DNA of 64,000 nucleotides from NCBI GenBank assembly GCA_021736985.1, contig JAIPEW010000012.1, positions 1 through 64,000 on the forward strand. The letters are read 5' to 3'. The notes beneath the pieces were generated by a model. The model was not told the DNA's origin. It worked only from the letters and a program-made list of their open reading frames with translations, and did not search any database. A program made the translations under genes and the position numbers. Of this stretch, positions 9,702-18,056 are shown piece after piece; the stretch's first letter is position 1, and each line of letters begins with the position of its first letter. The DNA comes from Clostridiales bacterium (GTDB lineage: Bacteria; Bacillota; Desulfotomaculia; Desulfotomaculales; VENG01).

Positions 9702-9921
9702 ATTAAAATACCCGGGCCACGGCCCACAGTAGAATATAAAAATTTTTTCAACTGTGTAAAAGCTGGGTACTAGGAGCTGAAGTACAGAGGCACAATCATA
9801 AGGTCAAGAAAAAGGCCGGTAATGTCTGAGAAAGAGTAAGTTCTCCAACATCCTATTTAGCAAGAGTAAAAAACAGAGAGTACCACTGGCCCAGCTAAAA
9901 CTAAGTATTCAGGTTTAAAAA
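9702..9921 (-). repeat. Intergenic repeat, copy 4 (degenerate core type iv)
   Basis: The degraded head is followed by GGTACTAGGAGCTGAAGTAC, CAGAGGCACAATCAT, GGCCGGTAATGTCTGAG and AGAGAGTACCACTGG. These align block by block with copy 3, and the tail ends TTCAGGTTTAAAA. It fills most of the space between the divergent yyaC and YkvI-type genes. Confidence 0.65.
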
Positions 9922-10038
9922 TAAAACTACTATAAATATTCCCGGTTCCAACAACATATATTCCTTTTTTTTATAAATTAATTAGTAAATATGAAAATTA
10001 TCTTACATATAAATATATGAGGTATAGGAGGTGATTAT

Positions 10039-11088
10039 CTGTATAGAAAAAATAATATATTCCTATTTTATAAAGTAGTTGCTACTTACGTGGGCTCTAT
10101 AATAGGAGCTGGTTTTGCATCAGGGCAGGAGATAATGCAATTCTATATAAAATTTGAGGATAAGGCGTTGTACGGTATTATTTTGAGTACTGTTTTATTT
10201 GTTTATTTAGGTAGTTTGGTACTATATCTATCAAGCAAATTAAAAACTAACAGCTATGAAAATATATTAAAATATTTATTGGGAAAAAAATTAAGCAAGT
10301 TTATGGATGCTGTAAGCCTTTTTATGCTTGCTGGCGGGCTTGGGATAATGATTGCAGGTAGTGGTGCTGTATTTAATGAGTATTTAGGTACTTCCAAATA
10401 TATAGGGGCTCTGCTGGCAGCAATTCTAACGTGTGCAGTATTATGCGGAGGACTTCAAGGGGTCTTAAATGTGAATGCTGTATTAGTTCCAGTAAAATTA
10501 TTGGTTATAATTATAGTTTGCATTTATGCATTGTGTCATACTGGTATTATTACAGTTCCTGAACATAAAAATACAATAGATGCAGCAGGTAATTGGGCTT
10601 GGTCAGCAATTCTATACGTATCTTATAATATGATTATACCAGTTGCCGTATTATCTTCATTAGGTGAAACAGTAAATAAAAAGACAGGAGTTATGAGTGG
10701 AATAATCGGAGGTCTGGCCCTGGGGGGAACAGCAGCAATTATAACGCTAGCGGGATTAGCCCATTATCCACAAATATCACAATACCAGGTGCCGCTTTTA
10801 CATTTAGCCCAGCAAACGGGATACTGGTGTCAAAAGTTGTTAGCATTGTTAATATGGCTGGCCATATTAACAACTGCAATAGCAAATGCACACGGGTTTG
10901 CCAGTAGACTGGCGCCTCATAATAGTAGAAGATATAAATTGATAGGTGTAGGATTAGTAATTACGTTATTTCCATTTTCTTTATTTGAATTTACCCAATT
11001 GATTAAAAATGTATATCCATTTTTTGGCTATTTCGGTTTAATACTTATCCTTGGTTTGATAATTACACCAGTTATAATTAAAAAATAA
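10039..11088 (+). CDS. YkvI-type membrane transporter, probable CTG start
   Basis: This polytopic membrane protein resembles Bacillus YkvI (amino acid transporter superfamily, substrate unknown). The family N-terminus, FYKVVATYVGSIIGAGFASG, spans an obligatory first helix. The first standard start codon in frame is GTG 10090, which would cut that helix in half. Between the in-frame stop at 10018-10020 and 10090 the only near-start codon is CTG 10039, and it stands 7 nt after GGAGG of a near-perfect AGGAGGTGAT. That gives 349 aa and about ten hydrophobic helices. The start is therefore inferred to be CTG, while the family assignment is firmer than the start. Confidence 0.78.
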   Translation: MYRKNNIFLFYKVVATYVGSIIGAGFASGQEIMQFYIKFEDKALYGIILSTVLFVYLGSLVLYLSSKLKTNSYENILKYLLGKKLSKFMDAVSLFMLAGGLGIMIAGSGAVFNEYLGTSKYIGALLAAILTCAVLCGGLQGVLNVNAVLVPVKLLVIIIVCIYALCHTGIITVPEHKNTIDAAGNWAWSAILYVSYNMIIPVAVLSSLGETVNKKTGVMSGIIGGLALGGTAAIITLAGLAHYPQISQYQVPLLHLAQQTGYWCQKLLALLIWLAILTTAIANAHGFASRLAPHNSRRYKLIGVGLVITLFPFSLFEFTQLIKNVYPFFGYFGLILILGLIITPVIIKK

Positions 11089-11115
11089 TTGTTGTTTGCA
11101 GGTATTTTTTTAACT

Positions 11116-11142
11116 AAAATGAATATAAGTAATATTCATTTT
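11116..11142. promoter_or_regulatory. 11-bp inverted repeat upstream of cvpA
   Basis: AAAATGAATAT at 11116-11126 and its exact complement at 11132-11142 are separated by 5 nt and lie right before the GGAGG of the cvpA-type gene. This could be an operator or a weak terminator of the YkvI-type gene, although no T-run follows. Confidence 0.4.
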
Positions 11143-11156
11143 ACGGAGGAAATCAA

Positions 11157-11774
11157 ATGAACTGGATAGATTATATATTTTTAGTAATAATAATATTTTT
11201 TAGTTTAAAAGGTTTTTTGTCAGGTTTTTTTAAAGGTCTTAGCGGTATTATTAGTATGATTGTAGGTATTATTTTAGCAAATTTTTACTACAAAGCTCTG
11301 GCAAGTTTTTTAATTAATCAATGGAATTTAGATGATAAAATTATGAATTTAATAAAGACGAAATTTATATCTGGTAATACGACAGGGGAACAAAATATTA
11401 TACAAAACCAGTTATGGGATACTGGTTTAAGTAATTTAGAGTTATTAGTTGATACGATATTGAATTCAGCATGCTTTATTATTATCTTATTGGTTGTATA
11501 TATTTGCTTGAAATTAATATTAAACTTTATATCTTCAATAATAAATGGAACTATATTTGTCCCTTTTGATAAGCTAGGTGGTATTTTACTGGGGATGTTT
11601 AAGGGGGTAATAATAGTATCATTAATAATTTTTCTTCTGCTTTTTATACTTGAGCCAGTTTCTGGTTTAAATCTTAAGGGACAGGGACTTTTGAGTAATA
11701 CAATTAATAATTCGTTTATAATTTCCAGTTTAATAAAAATAATAAAAATATATAATTTGCCACTGTCTTTATAG
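11157..11774 (+). CDS. CvpA family membrane protein
   Basis: The 205-aa product begins MNWIDYIFLVIIIFFSLKGF and has the LSGIISMIVGIILANFYY block and a FDKLGGILLGMFKGVIIVSL helix, the normal CvpA arrangement of four helices with a large loop between helices 2 and 3. CvpA was named for colicin V production in E. coli. In Firmicutes its role is unsettled, though envelope functions have been proposed. The ATG follows GGAGG. It is AT-rich like its neighbours. Confidence 0.85.
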   Translation: MNWIDYIFLVIIIFFSLKGFLSGFFKGLSGIISMIVGIILANFYYKALASFLINQWNLDDKIMNLIKTKFISGNTTGEQNIIQNQLWDTGLSNLELLVDTILNSACFIIILLVVYICLKLILNFISSIINGTIFVPFDKLGGILLGMFKGVIIVSLIIFLLLFILEPVSGLNLKGQGLLSNTINNSFIISSLIKIIKIYNLPLSL

Positions 11775-11858
11775 TTTAAAAAGTATCAGTATAATGTCGC
11801 ATTAAATTTATTATGACAGGTAAAATATTAAATAAATAAATTACTTGAGGTGAAAAAA

Positions 11859-13253
11859 ATGAGTAATCACTTAAAGTACGAGAAAAAAAATATATGGAAT
11901 AACGTAGATCAAACAGAACATGAAAAAATAATGAATTTTGCAGAGAATTATAAGAGGTTTTTAAATAATGCAAAAACAGAAAGAGAAACAGTTAATACTA
12001 CTGTTTCTATGTTAAGTGATGCGGGATTTAAAGATTTAAATAAAATAGAAAATCAACTCAAAGCAGGAGACAAGGTGTTTGCAGTTATTCAAAATAAGTC
12101 ACTGGTTGCAATGACAATAGGAGAGGAAAATCTTACTGAAGGTTTTAACCTGGTAGGAGCACACGTTGACAGCCCGCGTATAGATTTAAAACCTCACCCG
12201 GTTGCTGAAATAGAACAATTTTCTTTATTAAAAACCCATTATTATGGAGGTATTAAAAAATATCACTGGCTTGCTGTGCCGTTAGCTTTGCACGGGGTTG
12301 TAATGCGGAGTGACGGTTTTTTAATACAAGTAGTAATAGGCGAAGATCCTTCTGATCCGGTATTTACTATAGCTGATTTACTTCCTCATCTTGCAAAGGA
12401 TCAAATGGATAAAAAAATGAGTAAAGTTTTTACAGGAGAAGATTTGCGTCCTTTGCTGTCCAGTATACCTTCTAATGAACAAAATGAAGAAAAAGTTAAA
12501 ACTTATGTATTGGAATTATTATATGAAAAATATGGAATTATAGAAGAAGATTTAGTAAGTGCTGAATTAGAATTAGTACCAGCTTGGATGGCGCGTGATG
12601 TAGGGTTGGATAGAAGCATGATAGGAGCATATGGCCAGGATGATAGAATATGCGCTTACACTGGTTTAAAAGCCATTATGGATATAGAAAACCCGTTAAA
12701 AACAAGTGTATTATTACTAGCAGATAAAGAAGAAATAGGAAGCGTCGGAAATACTGGTATGGATAGTGATTTGTTGGAGAATGTGATGAGTGAGTTAATA
12801 TATTTATACTCTGGTAATGATTCTAACCTGGCACTGCGCAGAGCACTGGCAAATTCAAGTGCTCTCTCTGCCGATGTAAATGCAGCATTAAATCCTAATT
12901 TTTCAGATGTAGTTGAAGCAGATAATGCTGCCCGCCTGGGTAATGGTATTTGTATTACTAAGTATACTGGTTCTGGCGGTAAGAAAGGTGCTAATGATTC
13001 TCATGCCGAGTTTTTAGGATTTATTAGAAATATATATAATTCAAACAATGTTATATGGCAATCTGGTGAACTAGGCAAAGTTGACCAGGGAGGCGGAGGA
13101 ACAATTGCATATATGCTTGCAGAATACGGCATGAATGTTATAGATTGTGGTATATCCCTGCTTGGAATGCACTCGCCCATGGAAGTGAGCAGTAAAGCCG
13201 ATATATATATGGCATATAAAGGTTATTATTCATTTTTAAATCATAAATATTAA
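11859..13253 (+). CDS. M18 family aminopeptidase
   Basis: This is a cytosolic dinuclear-metal aminopeptidase of the M18 (aspartyl aminopeptidase) family. Metal ligands and motifs are visible: GAHVDSPRIDLKPHPV, GAYGQDDRICAYTGLKAI, LLADKEEIGSVGNTGM and the C-terminal CGISLLGMHSPMEVSSKAD. ATG 11859 follows GAGGTG, and the GTG at 11850 is part of that ribosome-binding region, so the product is 464 aa, typical for the clostridial branch. It forms a likely unit with the small DUF951 gene 15 bp downstream. Confidence 0.92.
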   Translation: MSNHLKYEKKNIWNNVDQTEHEKIMNFAENYKRFLNNAKTERETVNTTVSMLSDAGFKDLNKIENQLKAGDKVFAVIQNKSLVAMTIGEENLTEGFNLVGAHVDSPRIDLKPHPVAEIEQFSLLKTHYYGGIKKYHWLAVPLALHGVVMRSDGFLIQVVIGEDPSDPVFTIADLLPHLAKDQMDKKMSKVFTGEDLRPLLSSIPSNEQNEEKVKTYVLELLYEKYGIIEEDLVSAELELVPAWMARDVGLDRSMIGAYGQDDRICAYTGLKAIMDIENPLKTSVLLLADKEEIGSVGNTGMDSDLLENVMSELIYLYSGNDSNLALRRALANSSALSADVNAALNPNFSDVVEADNAARLGNGICITKYTGSGGKKGANDSHAEFLGFIRNIYNSNNVIWQSGELGKVDQGGGGTIAYMLAEYGMNVIDCGISLLGMHSPMEVSSKADIYMAYKGYYSFLNHKY

Positions 13254-13268
13254 AAATGTGGGGAGATA

Positions 13269-13460
13269 ATGATGAATTTAAAATTCCATGTTGGCGATAT
13301 AGTGAAAATGCGTAAAACTCATCCATGCGGTGGAGATGAATGGGAAATAATGCGTACAGGAGTAGATTTTAGAATAAGATGTACAACCTGCGGGCGTGTG
13401 ATAATGCTGCCCCGTCTAAAATTTAAAAAAAATGTTAAAGAAATAATTAAAAAAGCTTAA
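13269..13460 (+). CDS. DUF951 family protein
   Basis: This is a 63-aa basic protein with the full family pattern: FHVGDIVKMRKTHPCGGDEW, then GVDFRIRCTTCGRVIMLPR. The CTTCG pair suggests a half zinc knuckle. DUF951 proteins are small RNA- or DNA-binding-like proteins of unknown function, typically found in Firmicutes near rpsF, ssb and rpsR, as here. GGGGAG precedes the start, and ATGATG allows either of two adjacent starts. Confidence 0.9.
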   Translation: MMNLKFHVGDIVKMRKTHPCGGDEWEIMRTGVDFRIRCTTCGRVIMLPRLKFKKNVKEIIKKA

Positions 13461-13467
13461 TTATTTC

Positions 13468-13496
13468 TTGTATTCTTGCAGTTAGTGTGCTAGAAT
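13468..13496 (+). promoter_or_regulatory. Putative SigA promoter of the rpsF operon
   Basis: TTGTAT at 13468-13473 and TAGAAT at 13491-13496 are separated by 17 bp and lie upstream of the rpsF leader. Confidence 0.55.
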
Positions 13497-13504
13497 TACC
13501 CAGA

Positions 13505-13580
13505 AATTATTGTGGTGTGTCCTTCTTGCCCTATTGCTAAATAATAGGGCCGTTTGAGTCCACAAGAAGGAGGTGAAGTA
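13505..13580 (+). ncRNA. S6:S18 ribosomal protein leader (autoregulatory)
   Basis: The stretch between the promoter and rpsF contains GCCCTATT and its partner AATAGGGC, followed by CCGTTTGAG, within an outer pairing of TCCTTCTTG with CAAGAAGG. A hairpin with a CCG placed next to the closing helix is the hallmark of the S6:S18-binding leader found before rpsF in many bacteria. The 3' arm contains the Shine-Dalgarno, so binding of S6:S18 would block translation. Confidence 0.65.
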
Positions 13581-13581
13581 G

Positions 13582-13869
13582 ATGCGTGAGTATGAGCTGC
13601 TTTATATTTTAAAACCTGACTTAGACGAGGATAATGTTAGTGCGGTAATTGAAAAGTTCAAGGGTATTATTGAGAATAATGAAGGTGAAGTAACTAACAC
13701 TGAAAAATGGGGCAAAAGAAAACTGGCATATGAAATTAACGATTATAGTGAAGGAATATATGTGCTAAAGCACTTTAAATCTTCTTACCAGGTTGCCCAG
13801 GAATTAGATCGCAGGTTTAAGTTGAGCGAAGAATCAATTCGCCACATGATTATAAAAAAAGAAAATTAA
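13582..13869 (+). CDS. rpsF: 30S ribosomal protein S6
   Basis: The 95-aa product begins MREYELLYILKPDLDEDNV and has the EKWGKRKLAYEINDYSEGIY block, both standard for bacterial S6. It is the first gene of the rpsF-ssb-rpsR operon. The ATG follows AGGAGGTGA, whose sequence is part of the leader hairpin, so expression is probably feedback-regulated by the S6:S18 dimer. Confidence 0.96.
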   Translation: MREYELLYILKPDLDEDNVSAVIEKFKGIIENNEGEVTNTEKWGKRKLAYEINDYSEGIYVLKHFKSSYQVAQELDRRFKLSEESIRHMIIKKEN

Positions 13870-13910
13870 TACCACGGTTGTGGATATATTGAACCAGGGC
13901 GGTGAAAATT

Positions 13911-14345
13911 TTGCTAAACCGCATAATTTTAATAGGTCGGCTTACCCGGGACCCTGAATTAAGGCACACTACAAATGGTACCCCGGTAGCCAATTTTACC
14001 CTGGCTGTTAACCGGGATTTTAACAATCGCCAGGGCGAAAAAGATGCAGATTTTATTAATATAGTTGTTTGGCGAAAACAAGCAGAAAATGTTGCTAACT
14101 ACATGTCTAAGGGAAAACTTGTAGCTGTTGAAGGAAGATTGCAAATACGTTCTTATGATGACAGCCAGGGTATACGCCGTAAAGCCGCAGAAGTTATAGC
14201 TAACAATGTGAAGTTTTTAGATAAGATGTCCGGTGGGGAGAAAACTGAAAATCCTTTTGATTCCGGCAGCAGTGAAAGTACTTCCAATGACTTTGATAAT
14301 TTTGGTAGTGAAATAAGTTTTAATGAAGATGATGTTCCGTTTTAA
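13911..14345 (+). CDS. ssb: Single-stranded DNA-binding protein
   Basis: The OB-fold begins LNRIILIGRLTRDPELRHT, with FTLAVNRDF, INIVVWRKQAENVANYMSKG and VEGRLQIRSYDD. An acidic linker ends in EDDVPF, the C-terminal tip that recruits replication and repair partners. The frame is open from GTG 13902. TTG 13911 is preferred because the family begins (M)LNR at this point, giving 144 aa. Its place between rpsF and rpsR is conserved across Firmicutes. Confidence 0.95.
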   Translation: MLNRIILIGRLTRDPELRHTTNGTPVANFTLAVNRDFNNRQGEKDADFINIVVWRKQAENVANYMSKGKLVAVEGRLQIRSYDDSQGIRRKAAEVIANNVKFLDKMSGGEKTENPFDSGSSESTSNDFDNFGSEISFNEDDVPF

Positions 14346-14357
14346 GGAGGGTATTCT

Positions 14358-14585
14358 ATGAAACGTGATAAAAGACGCGGTAAAAAAAAGGTCTGTAATT
14401 TTTGTGTGGATAAAATAGATAATATTGATTATAAAGATGTGCATCGTCTGAAAAAATACGTTACTGAGCGGGGAAAAATTCTCCCCAGGAGAATTTCAGG
14501 AAATTGCGCTTATCATCAAAGACAGCTTACCAAAGCAATAAAAAGGTCTAGAAATATGGCTTTACTTCCTTTTTCCGTAGAATAA
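14358..14585 (+). CDS. rpsR: 30S ribosomal protein S18
   Basis: The 75-aa product carries the S18 core: [19 protein letters not shown], then [20 protein letters not shown] and an ARxMALLPF-like end ([12 protein letters not shown]). There is an N-terminal Cys pair ([10 protein letters not shown]), as in zinc-binding S18 variants. It is the last gene of the operon, with GGAGG before the ATG and a strong terminator 17 bp after the stop. Confidence 0.96.
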   Translation: MKRDKRRGKKKVCNFCVDKIDNIDYKDVHRLKKYVTERGKILPRRISGNCAYHQRQLTKAIKRSRNMALLPFSVE

Positions 14586-14601
14586 AATGTTATAATTAAA
14601 T

Positions 14602-14634
14602 AAAAAAGGAGCGCTTGTAAAGCGTTCCTTTTTT
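14602..14634 (+). terminator. Rho-independent terminator of the rpsF-ssb-rpsR operon
   Basis: AAAAAGGAGCGCTT and AAGCGTTCCTTTTTT pair around a short loop and run into a T-tract. Confidence 0.88.
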
Positions 14635-14727
14635 AGTAATAAATTACTTGAATATAAAAGAAGGAAAAACATGTTGGCTAACGAATTACCATATTTATAC
14701 AATATATTGGTAAGGAGGCCTTTTTTT

Positions 14728-15045
14728 ATGTTTCCAGCAAACAAAGAACCTGGAATTGCAAGAAATATAAAGGTTGTTGAATGGTTAAAAGCTGATTTCC
14801 TGGCCTCTGTTTCATCTTTGTTTAAATCTATGCTCCATGGTAGTGAAGAAAAATTAGTGGATGCCCTGGCTAGTATGGTATTAACCTGTTATGTTTTAGG
14901 TAGACGATTGGGCATAACTTTTTCCCGCCTTGATTTAAGAGTGGAAGCCAAATTGCGCCAGGGTATAGAAGAAAATCATGAGGTAGAAGAATGGTATAAT
15001 GATTTATCCAGCTTGTTAAATTACATGGTGGAAAGAAAGAGGTGA
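14728..15045 (+). CDS. MazG-like family protein
   Basis: The 105-aa all-helical protein resembles the MazG-like nucleotide pyrophosphohydrolase-related family of Firmicutes, with RNIKVVEWLKADFLASV, LVDALASMVLTCYVLGRRLG and a C-terminal HEVEEWYNDLSSLL. The true MazG metal-binding ExxE/ExxD set is not clear, so catalytic activity is uncertain. ATG 14728 follows AAGGAGG and is preferred over the upstream ATG at 14671. It sits next to the DUF2232 gene, as in related genomes. Confidence 0.75.
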   Translation: MFPANKEPGIARNIKVVEWLKADFLASVSSLFKSMLHGSEEKLVDALASMVLTCYVLGRRLGITFSRLDLRVEAKLRQGIEENHEVEEWYNDLSSLLNYMVERKR

Positions 15046-15049
15046 TCTC

Positions 15050-16015
15050 TTGCTATCATATATTAATAAACATCCTGTTTCACACTTCATATGGTTAACA
15101 GCTGTTGAGATCATCCTTGCTCTGGCCATGATATATGTTTTCCCACTTCAATATTTATTTATGGTGATATTTCCGTTACCTGTAGCATTAATGGTGCGTA
15201 AATATCATTTAAACCTGGCTGTTTTAGTATTGATAGGGATAGCACTTCTTATGTGTTTAATGACAGGCAATGTTTTAAATATTATTTCTTCTATAATACA
15301 ATACGGAATAATAGGACTGGCAATAGGACTTTTATATAAAAATCATGTATCACCGCTGCAAAGTTTAACAATGTTAATTCTCCTTTCCATAATTACAACA
15401 ATTTTTATATTTATAATTATGTATATAAATAGCGGTATTAGTCCTTTTCATATAGGAAAAGAATATTTTGCTGGAGTTAAAGAGGTAAGTAGATGGTATC
15501 GTGAATTAAACTTATTAAATGCAGAAGAGCAAAAACAATTACTAAAGCAATTAAAGAATATCATAAACTTGTTTATAATATTAATGCCGGGTACTACTAT
15601 TATTGGAACAATAATAACGTGTTTTTTAAGTTATGTATTAACAGGCAGAATATTTAAGAGAATGGGGTATAAAATAAATAAATTACCACCTTTTAGTACA
15701 TGGCAATGTTCCTGGCAAATAATATGGGGATTGATAGCAGGACTTTCCCTTCTTTTGCTGGGAGACGAGTTTGGGTTAGCCTGGATGAGTAATACAGGTA
15801 AAAATATATTATATGTACTATCTTTTATATTTACGATTTTAGGAATATCAGTATTGGTTTATGTTTTAAAAAAATGGAAAGCAAGAGCGATCTTTAAAGT
15901 ATTTTTATTAGTTATAATGTTATTATACTGGCCATTTACTTTAAGTTTTGTAATGAGTTTGGGTTTGCTTGATTCTGTAATAAACCTGCGAAGGAAGCAA
16001 AAGAAAAAAGAGTAG
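15050..16015 (+). CDS. DUF2232 (YybS-like) membrane protein
   Basis: The 321-aa protein has about eight hydrophobic helices and the family patterns YVFPLQYLFMVIFPLPVALM and a central polar segment (EVSRWYRELNLLNAEEQKQL). It matches DUF2232, which includes Bacillus YybS and is encoded just upstream of rplI or gdpP. The function is unknown. TTG 15050 is only 4 bp after the MazG-like stop, with AGAGGTGATC providing the ribosome-binding site. Confidence 0.85.
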   Translation: MLSYINKHPVSHFIWLTAVEIILALAMIYVFPLQYLFMVIFPLPVALMVRKYHLNLAVLVLIGIALLMCLMTGNVLNIISSIIQYGIIGLAIGLLYKNHVSPLQSLTMLILLSIITTIFIFIIMYINSGISPFHIGKEYFAGVKEVSRWYRELNLLNAEEQKQLLKQLKNIINLFIILMPGTTIIGTIITCFLSYVLTGRIFKRMGYKINKLPPFSTWQCSWQIIWGLIAGLSLLLLGDEFGLAWMSNTGKNILYVLSFIFTILGISVLVYVLKKWKARAIFKVFLLVIMLLYWPFTLSFVMSLGLLDSVINLRRKQKKKE

Positions 16016-16028
16016 GGAGGTTGTACTA

Positions 16029-16475
16029 ATGAAAGTAATTTTGCTTGACGAAGTAAAAAAACTGGGCCAAAAAGGTGATGTTGTAAATGTTGCTGATGGA
16101 TATGCAAGAAATTACTTAATGCCAAAAGGTCTGGCATCAGAAGCAACAAAAGATAAAATTAATGAATTAGAATATGAAAAGGAAATAGAAGCTGAAAAAC
16201 GGGCAAAAGAAGAAGAACAGGCTCGTGAGTTAGCAGAAAAGATTGAGAATATAAAAGTTACATTGTCTGTTAAAGTTGGAGAAGCAGGTAAGTTATTTGG
16301 CGCTGTTAGCAATAAGGATATAGCTGATGTATTAAATAAAAAGCATAACTTAGGGTTGGATAAAAAGAAAATTGTATTGAAAGATCCAATTAAGGCCTTG
16401 GGTGATTATAATTTAACAGTAAAGCTTCATCCTAATGTGCAGGCCAATCTCAATGTGCAAATTTTAAAAGAATAA
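16029..16475 (+). CDS. rplI: 50S ribosomal protein L9
   Basis: The product of 148 aa begins MKVILLDEVKKLGQKGDVV, with DGYARNYLMPKGLA, the long connecting helix rich in Glu/Lys, and the C-terminal domain containing SVKVGEAGKLFGAVSNKDIA. GGGAGG precedes the ATG. It lies 13 bp after the DUF2232 gene and 18 bp before dnaB, a conserved Firmicute arrangement, although gdpP is absent between them here. Confidence 0.96.
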   Translation: MKVILLDEVKKLGQKGDVVNVADGYARNYLMPKGLASEATKDKINELEYEKEIEAEKRAKEEEQARELAEKIENIKVTLSVKVGEAGKLFGAVSNKDIADVLNKKHNLGLDKKKIVLKDPIKALGDYNLTVKLHPNVQANLNVQILKE

Positions 16476-16493
16476 AAGGTGGTATGAATTACT

Positions 16494-17843
16494 TTGACCG
16501 ACAATAATCTCCTGGAAAAAATACCTCCACATAACATTGATGCTGAACAATCTGTATTAGGATCACTGCTTATAGATCCTAATACAGTTAATCAGTTGGC
16601 TAGATTTTTAAAGGCTGAAGATTTTTACATGGAAGCACATAAAATAATTTATGATGCTATTCTAGAACTTGATGAGGCAGGTGAGGCAATAGACTTTCTT
16701 ACTGTAACAGAAAGTCTAAAGGTAAAGGGTGACCTGGAAAAGGTAGGAGGTGCGGCATTTCTTGCGTCGTTGGCTGAATCTGTGCCAACAGCTGTGCATG
16801 CAGAATATTACGGCCATATAGTTGAAGAGAAATCTCTGCTTCGGAGTATAATTAATATAGCTACCCGTATTTCAGTGCTGGGTTACAGGGAAAGTGAAAA
16901 TGCAGAAAGTTTGATGCATGAAGCGGAGCAAATGATAAACGAACTGGGTAATAGACGTGCATCCAGTGTTTTAAAGTCTTTACGGGAAATATTAATAGAC
17001 AGTTTTGAAAATTTACAGAATACATATGAACATCAAAGCGGTAAAATTACCGGGGTACCATCTGGCTTTATAGATTTGGATAACATGTGTTCAGGGCTAC
17101 AAAACGGCGAGTTGATTATAGTTGCTGCCAGGCCTTCCATGGGGAAAACCAGTTTTGGTATGCAAATAGCATATAATTGTGCTCAAGAATTACAAAAAAA
17201 AGTTGCTGTATTTAGTCTTGAAATGTCGAAAGAACAGCTTGTCCAGCGTGTACTCTGTGCTGAAGCAGGTGTTGACCAGCAGCGGTTAAGAACAGGCCGT
17301 ATATCAGAAGATGATTGGAGTCTTCTAATTTCTCAAGGGAAAAAGATGGCAAATGTTCCTTTATATATAGATGATTCAGCAGTTCTAACAGCTAGAGAAA
17401 TAAGAGCTAAAGCTAGGAGATTGCATTCAGAAACAGGTCTTTCGCTAATAGTTATTGATTATTTACAGCTTATGCAAAGCGGGCGCAGGGTGGAAAACAG
17501 GCAGCAGGAAATTGCTGATATTTCACGGTCTTTAAAAGGGCTGGCCAAGGAACTTGATGTGCCTGTTTTAGCCATGGCCCAGTTAAGCCGTTCTGTGGAG
17601 CAGCGCCAGGATAAGAGGCCTATTATGTCGGACTTGAGAGAAAGTGGAAGTTTGGAGCAGGATGCTGATGTTGTGATGTTTATTTACCGGGATGATTATT
17701 ATAACGAGGACAGTGATAAGAAAGGGATAGCCGAAATAATAATGGGTAAGCAGCGAAACGGGCCCGTAGGAATCGTTGAGCTGGCATTTGTTAAAGAATT
17801 TACAAAGTTTTTAAATTTATCCAAACAGGAAGAGCAGGTCTAA
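16494..17843 (+). CDS. dnaB: Replicative DNA helicase DnaB
   Basis: This is the hexameric helicase of the replisome (called DnaC in Bacillus). The N-terminal domain (PPHNIDAEQSVLGSLLIDPN) is followed by the RecA-like core with Walker A RPSMGKTSFGMQIA, Walker B LIVIDYLQLMQ, and the DLRESGSLEQDADVVMFIYR block. Length is 449 aa, as usual. The TTG start at 16494 has AAAGGTGG upstream. No intein is present. It ends the rplI-dnaB unit, and a separate promoter follows its stop. Confidence 0.96.
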   Translation: MTDNNLLEKIPPHNIDAEQSVLGSLLIDPNTVNQLARFLKAEDFYMEAHKIIYDAILELDEAGEAIDFLTVTESLKVKGDLEKVGGAAFLASLAESVPTAVHAEYYGHIVEEKSLLRSIINIATRISVLGYRESENAESLMHEAEQMINELGNRRASSVLKSLREILIDSFENLQNTYEHQSGKITGVPSGFIDLDNMCSGLQNGELIIVAARPSMGKTSFGMQIAYNCAQELQKKVAVFSLEMSKEQLVQRVLCAEAGVDQQRLRTGRISEDDWSLLISQGKKMANVPLYIDDSAVLTAREIRAKARRLHSETGLSLIVIDYLQLMQSGRRVENRQQEIADISRSLKGLAKELDVPVLAMAQLSRSVEQRQDKRPIMSDLRESGSLEQDADVVMFIYRDDYYNEDSDKKGIAEIIMGKQRNGPVGIVELAFVKEFTKFLNLSKQEEQV

Positions 17844-17872
17844 AAAGTATAATAGTATTATTGTTTTAGAAT

Positions 17873-17901
17873 TTGACATTCATTTTTATGTTTGATAATA
17901 T
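17873..17901 (+). promoter_or_regulatory. Strong SigA-type promoter after dnaB
   Basis: TTGACA at 17873-17878 and TAATAT at 17896-17901 are separated by 17 bp. It drives a leader of about 150 nt in front of the FAD dehydrogenase gene. Confidence 0.75.
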
Positions 17902-17907
17902 AATAAT

Positions 17908-18031
17908 TGGTTTAAAGTAGGTTTCATGTGTAGTTTAAAGGAGTGTCACCCCCTGGTAAATTATATAAACTTAATTGATTAACTCAAATACAAACTCCAG
18001 TAGTTAGAGGAGTTATATTTGAGTTATTTTT
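17908..18031 (+). ncRNA. Candidate attenuator leader or small RNA upstream of the FAD dehydrogenase
   Basis: The promoter at 17873-17901 is followed by an untranslated stretch with GGAGTGTCACCCCCTGG and then an intrinsic terminator just before the next gene. Its arms AACTCAAATA (17981-17990) and TATTTGAGTT (18016-18025) plus inner ACTCC/GGAGT run into ATTTTTG. Because the promoter lies between dnaB and this terminator, the structure cannot simply be the dnaB terminator. It is either a short RNA or a conditional attenuator. I recognise no known riboswitch class. Confidence 0.45.
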
Positions 18032-18056
18032 GTGGGGTTATAGGAGGGAATGTGAA

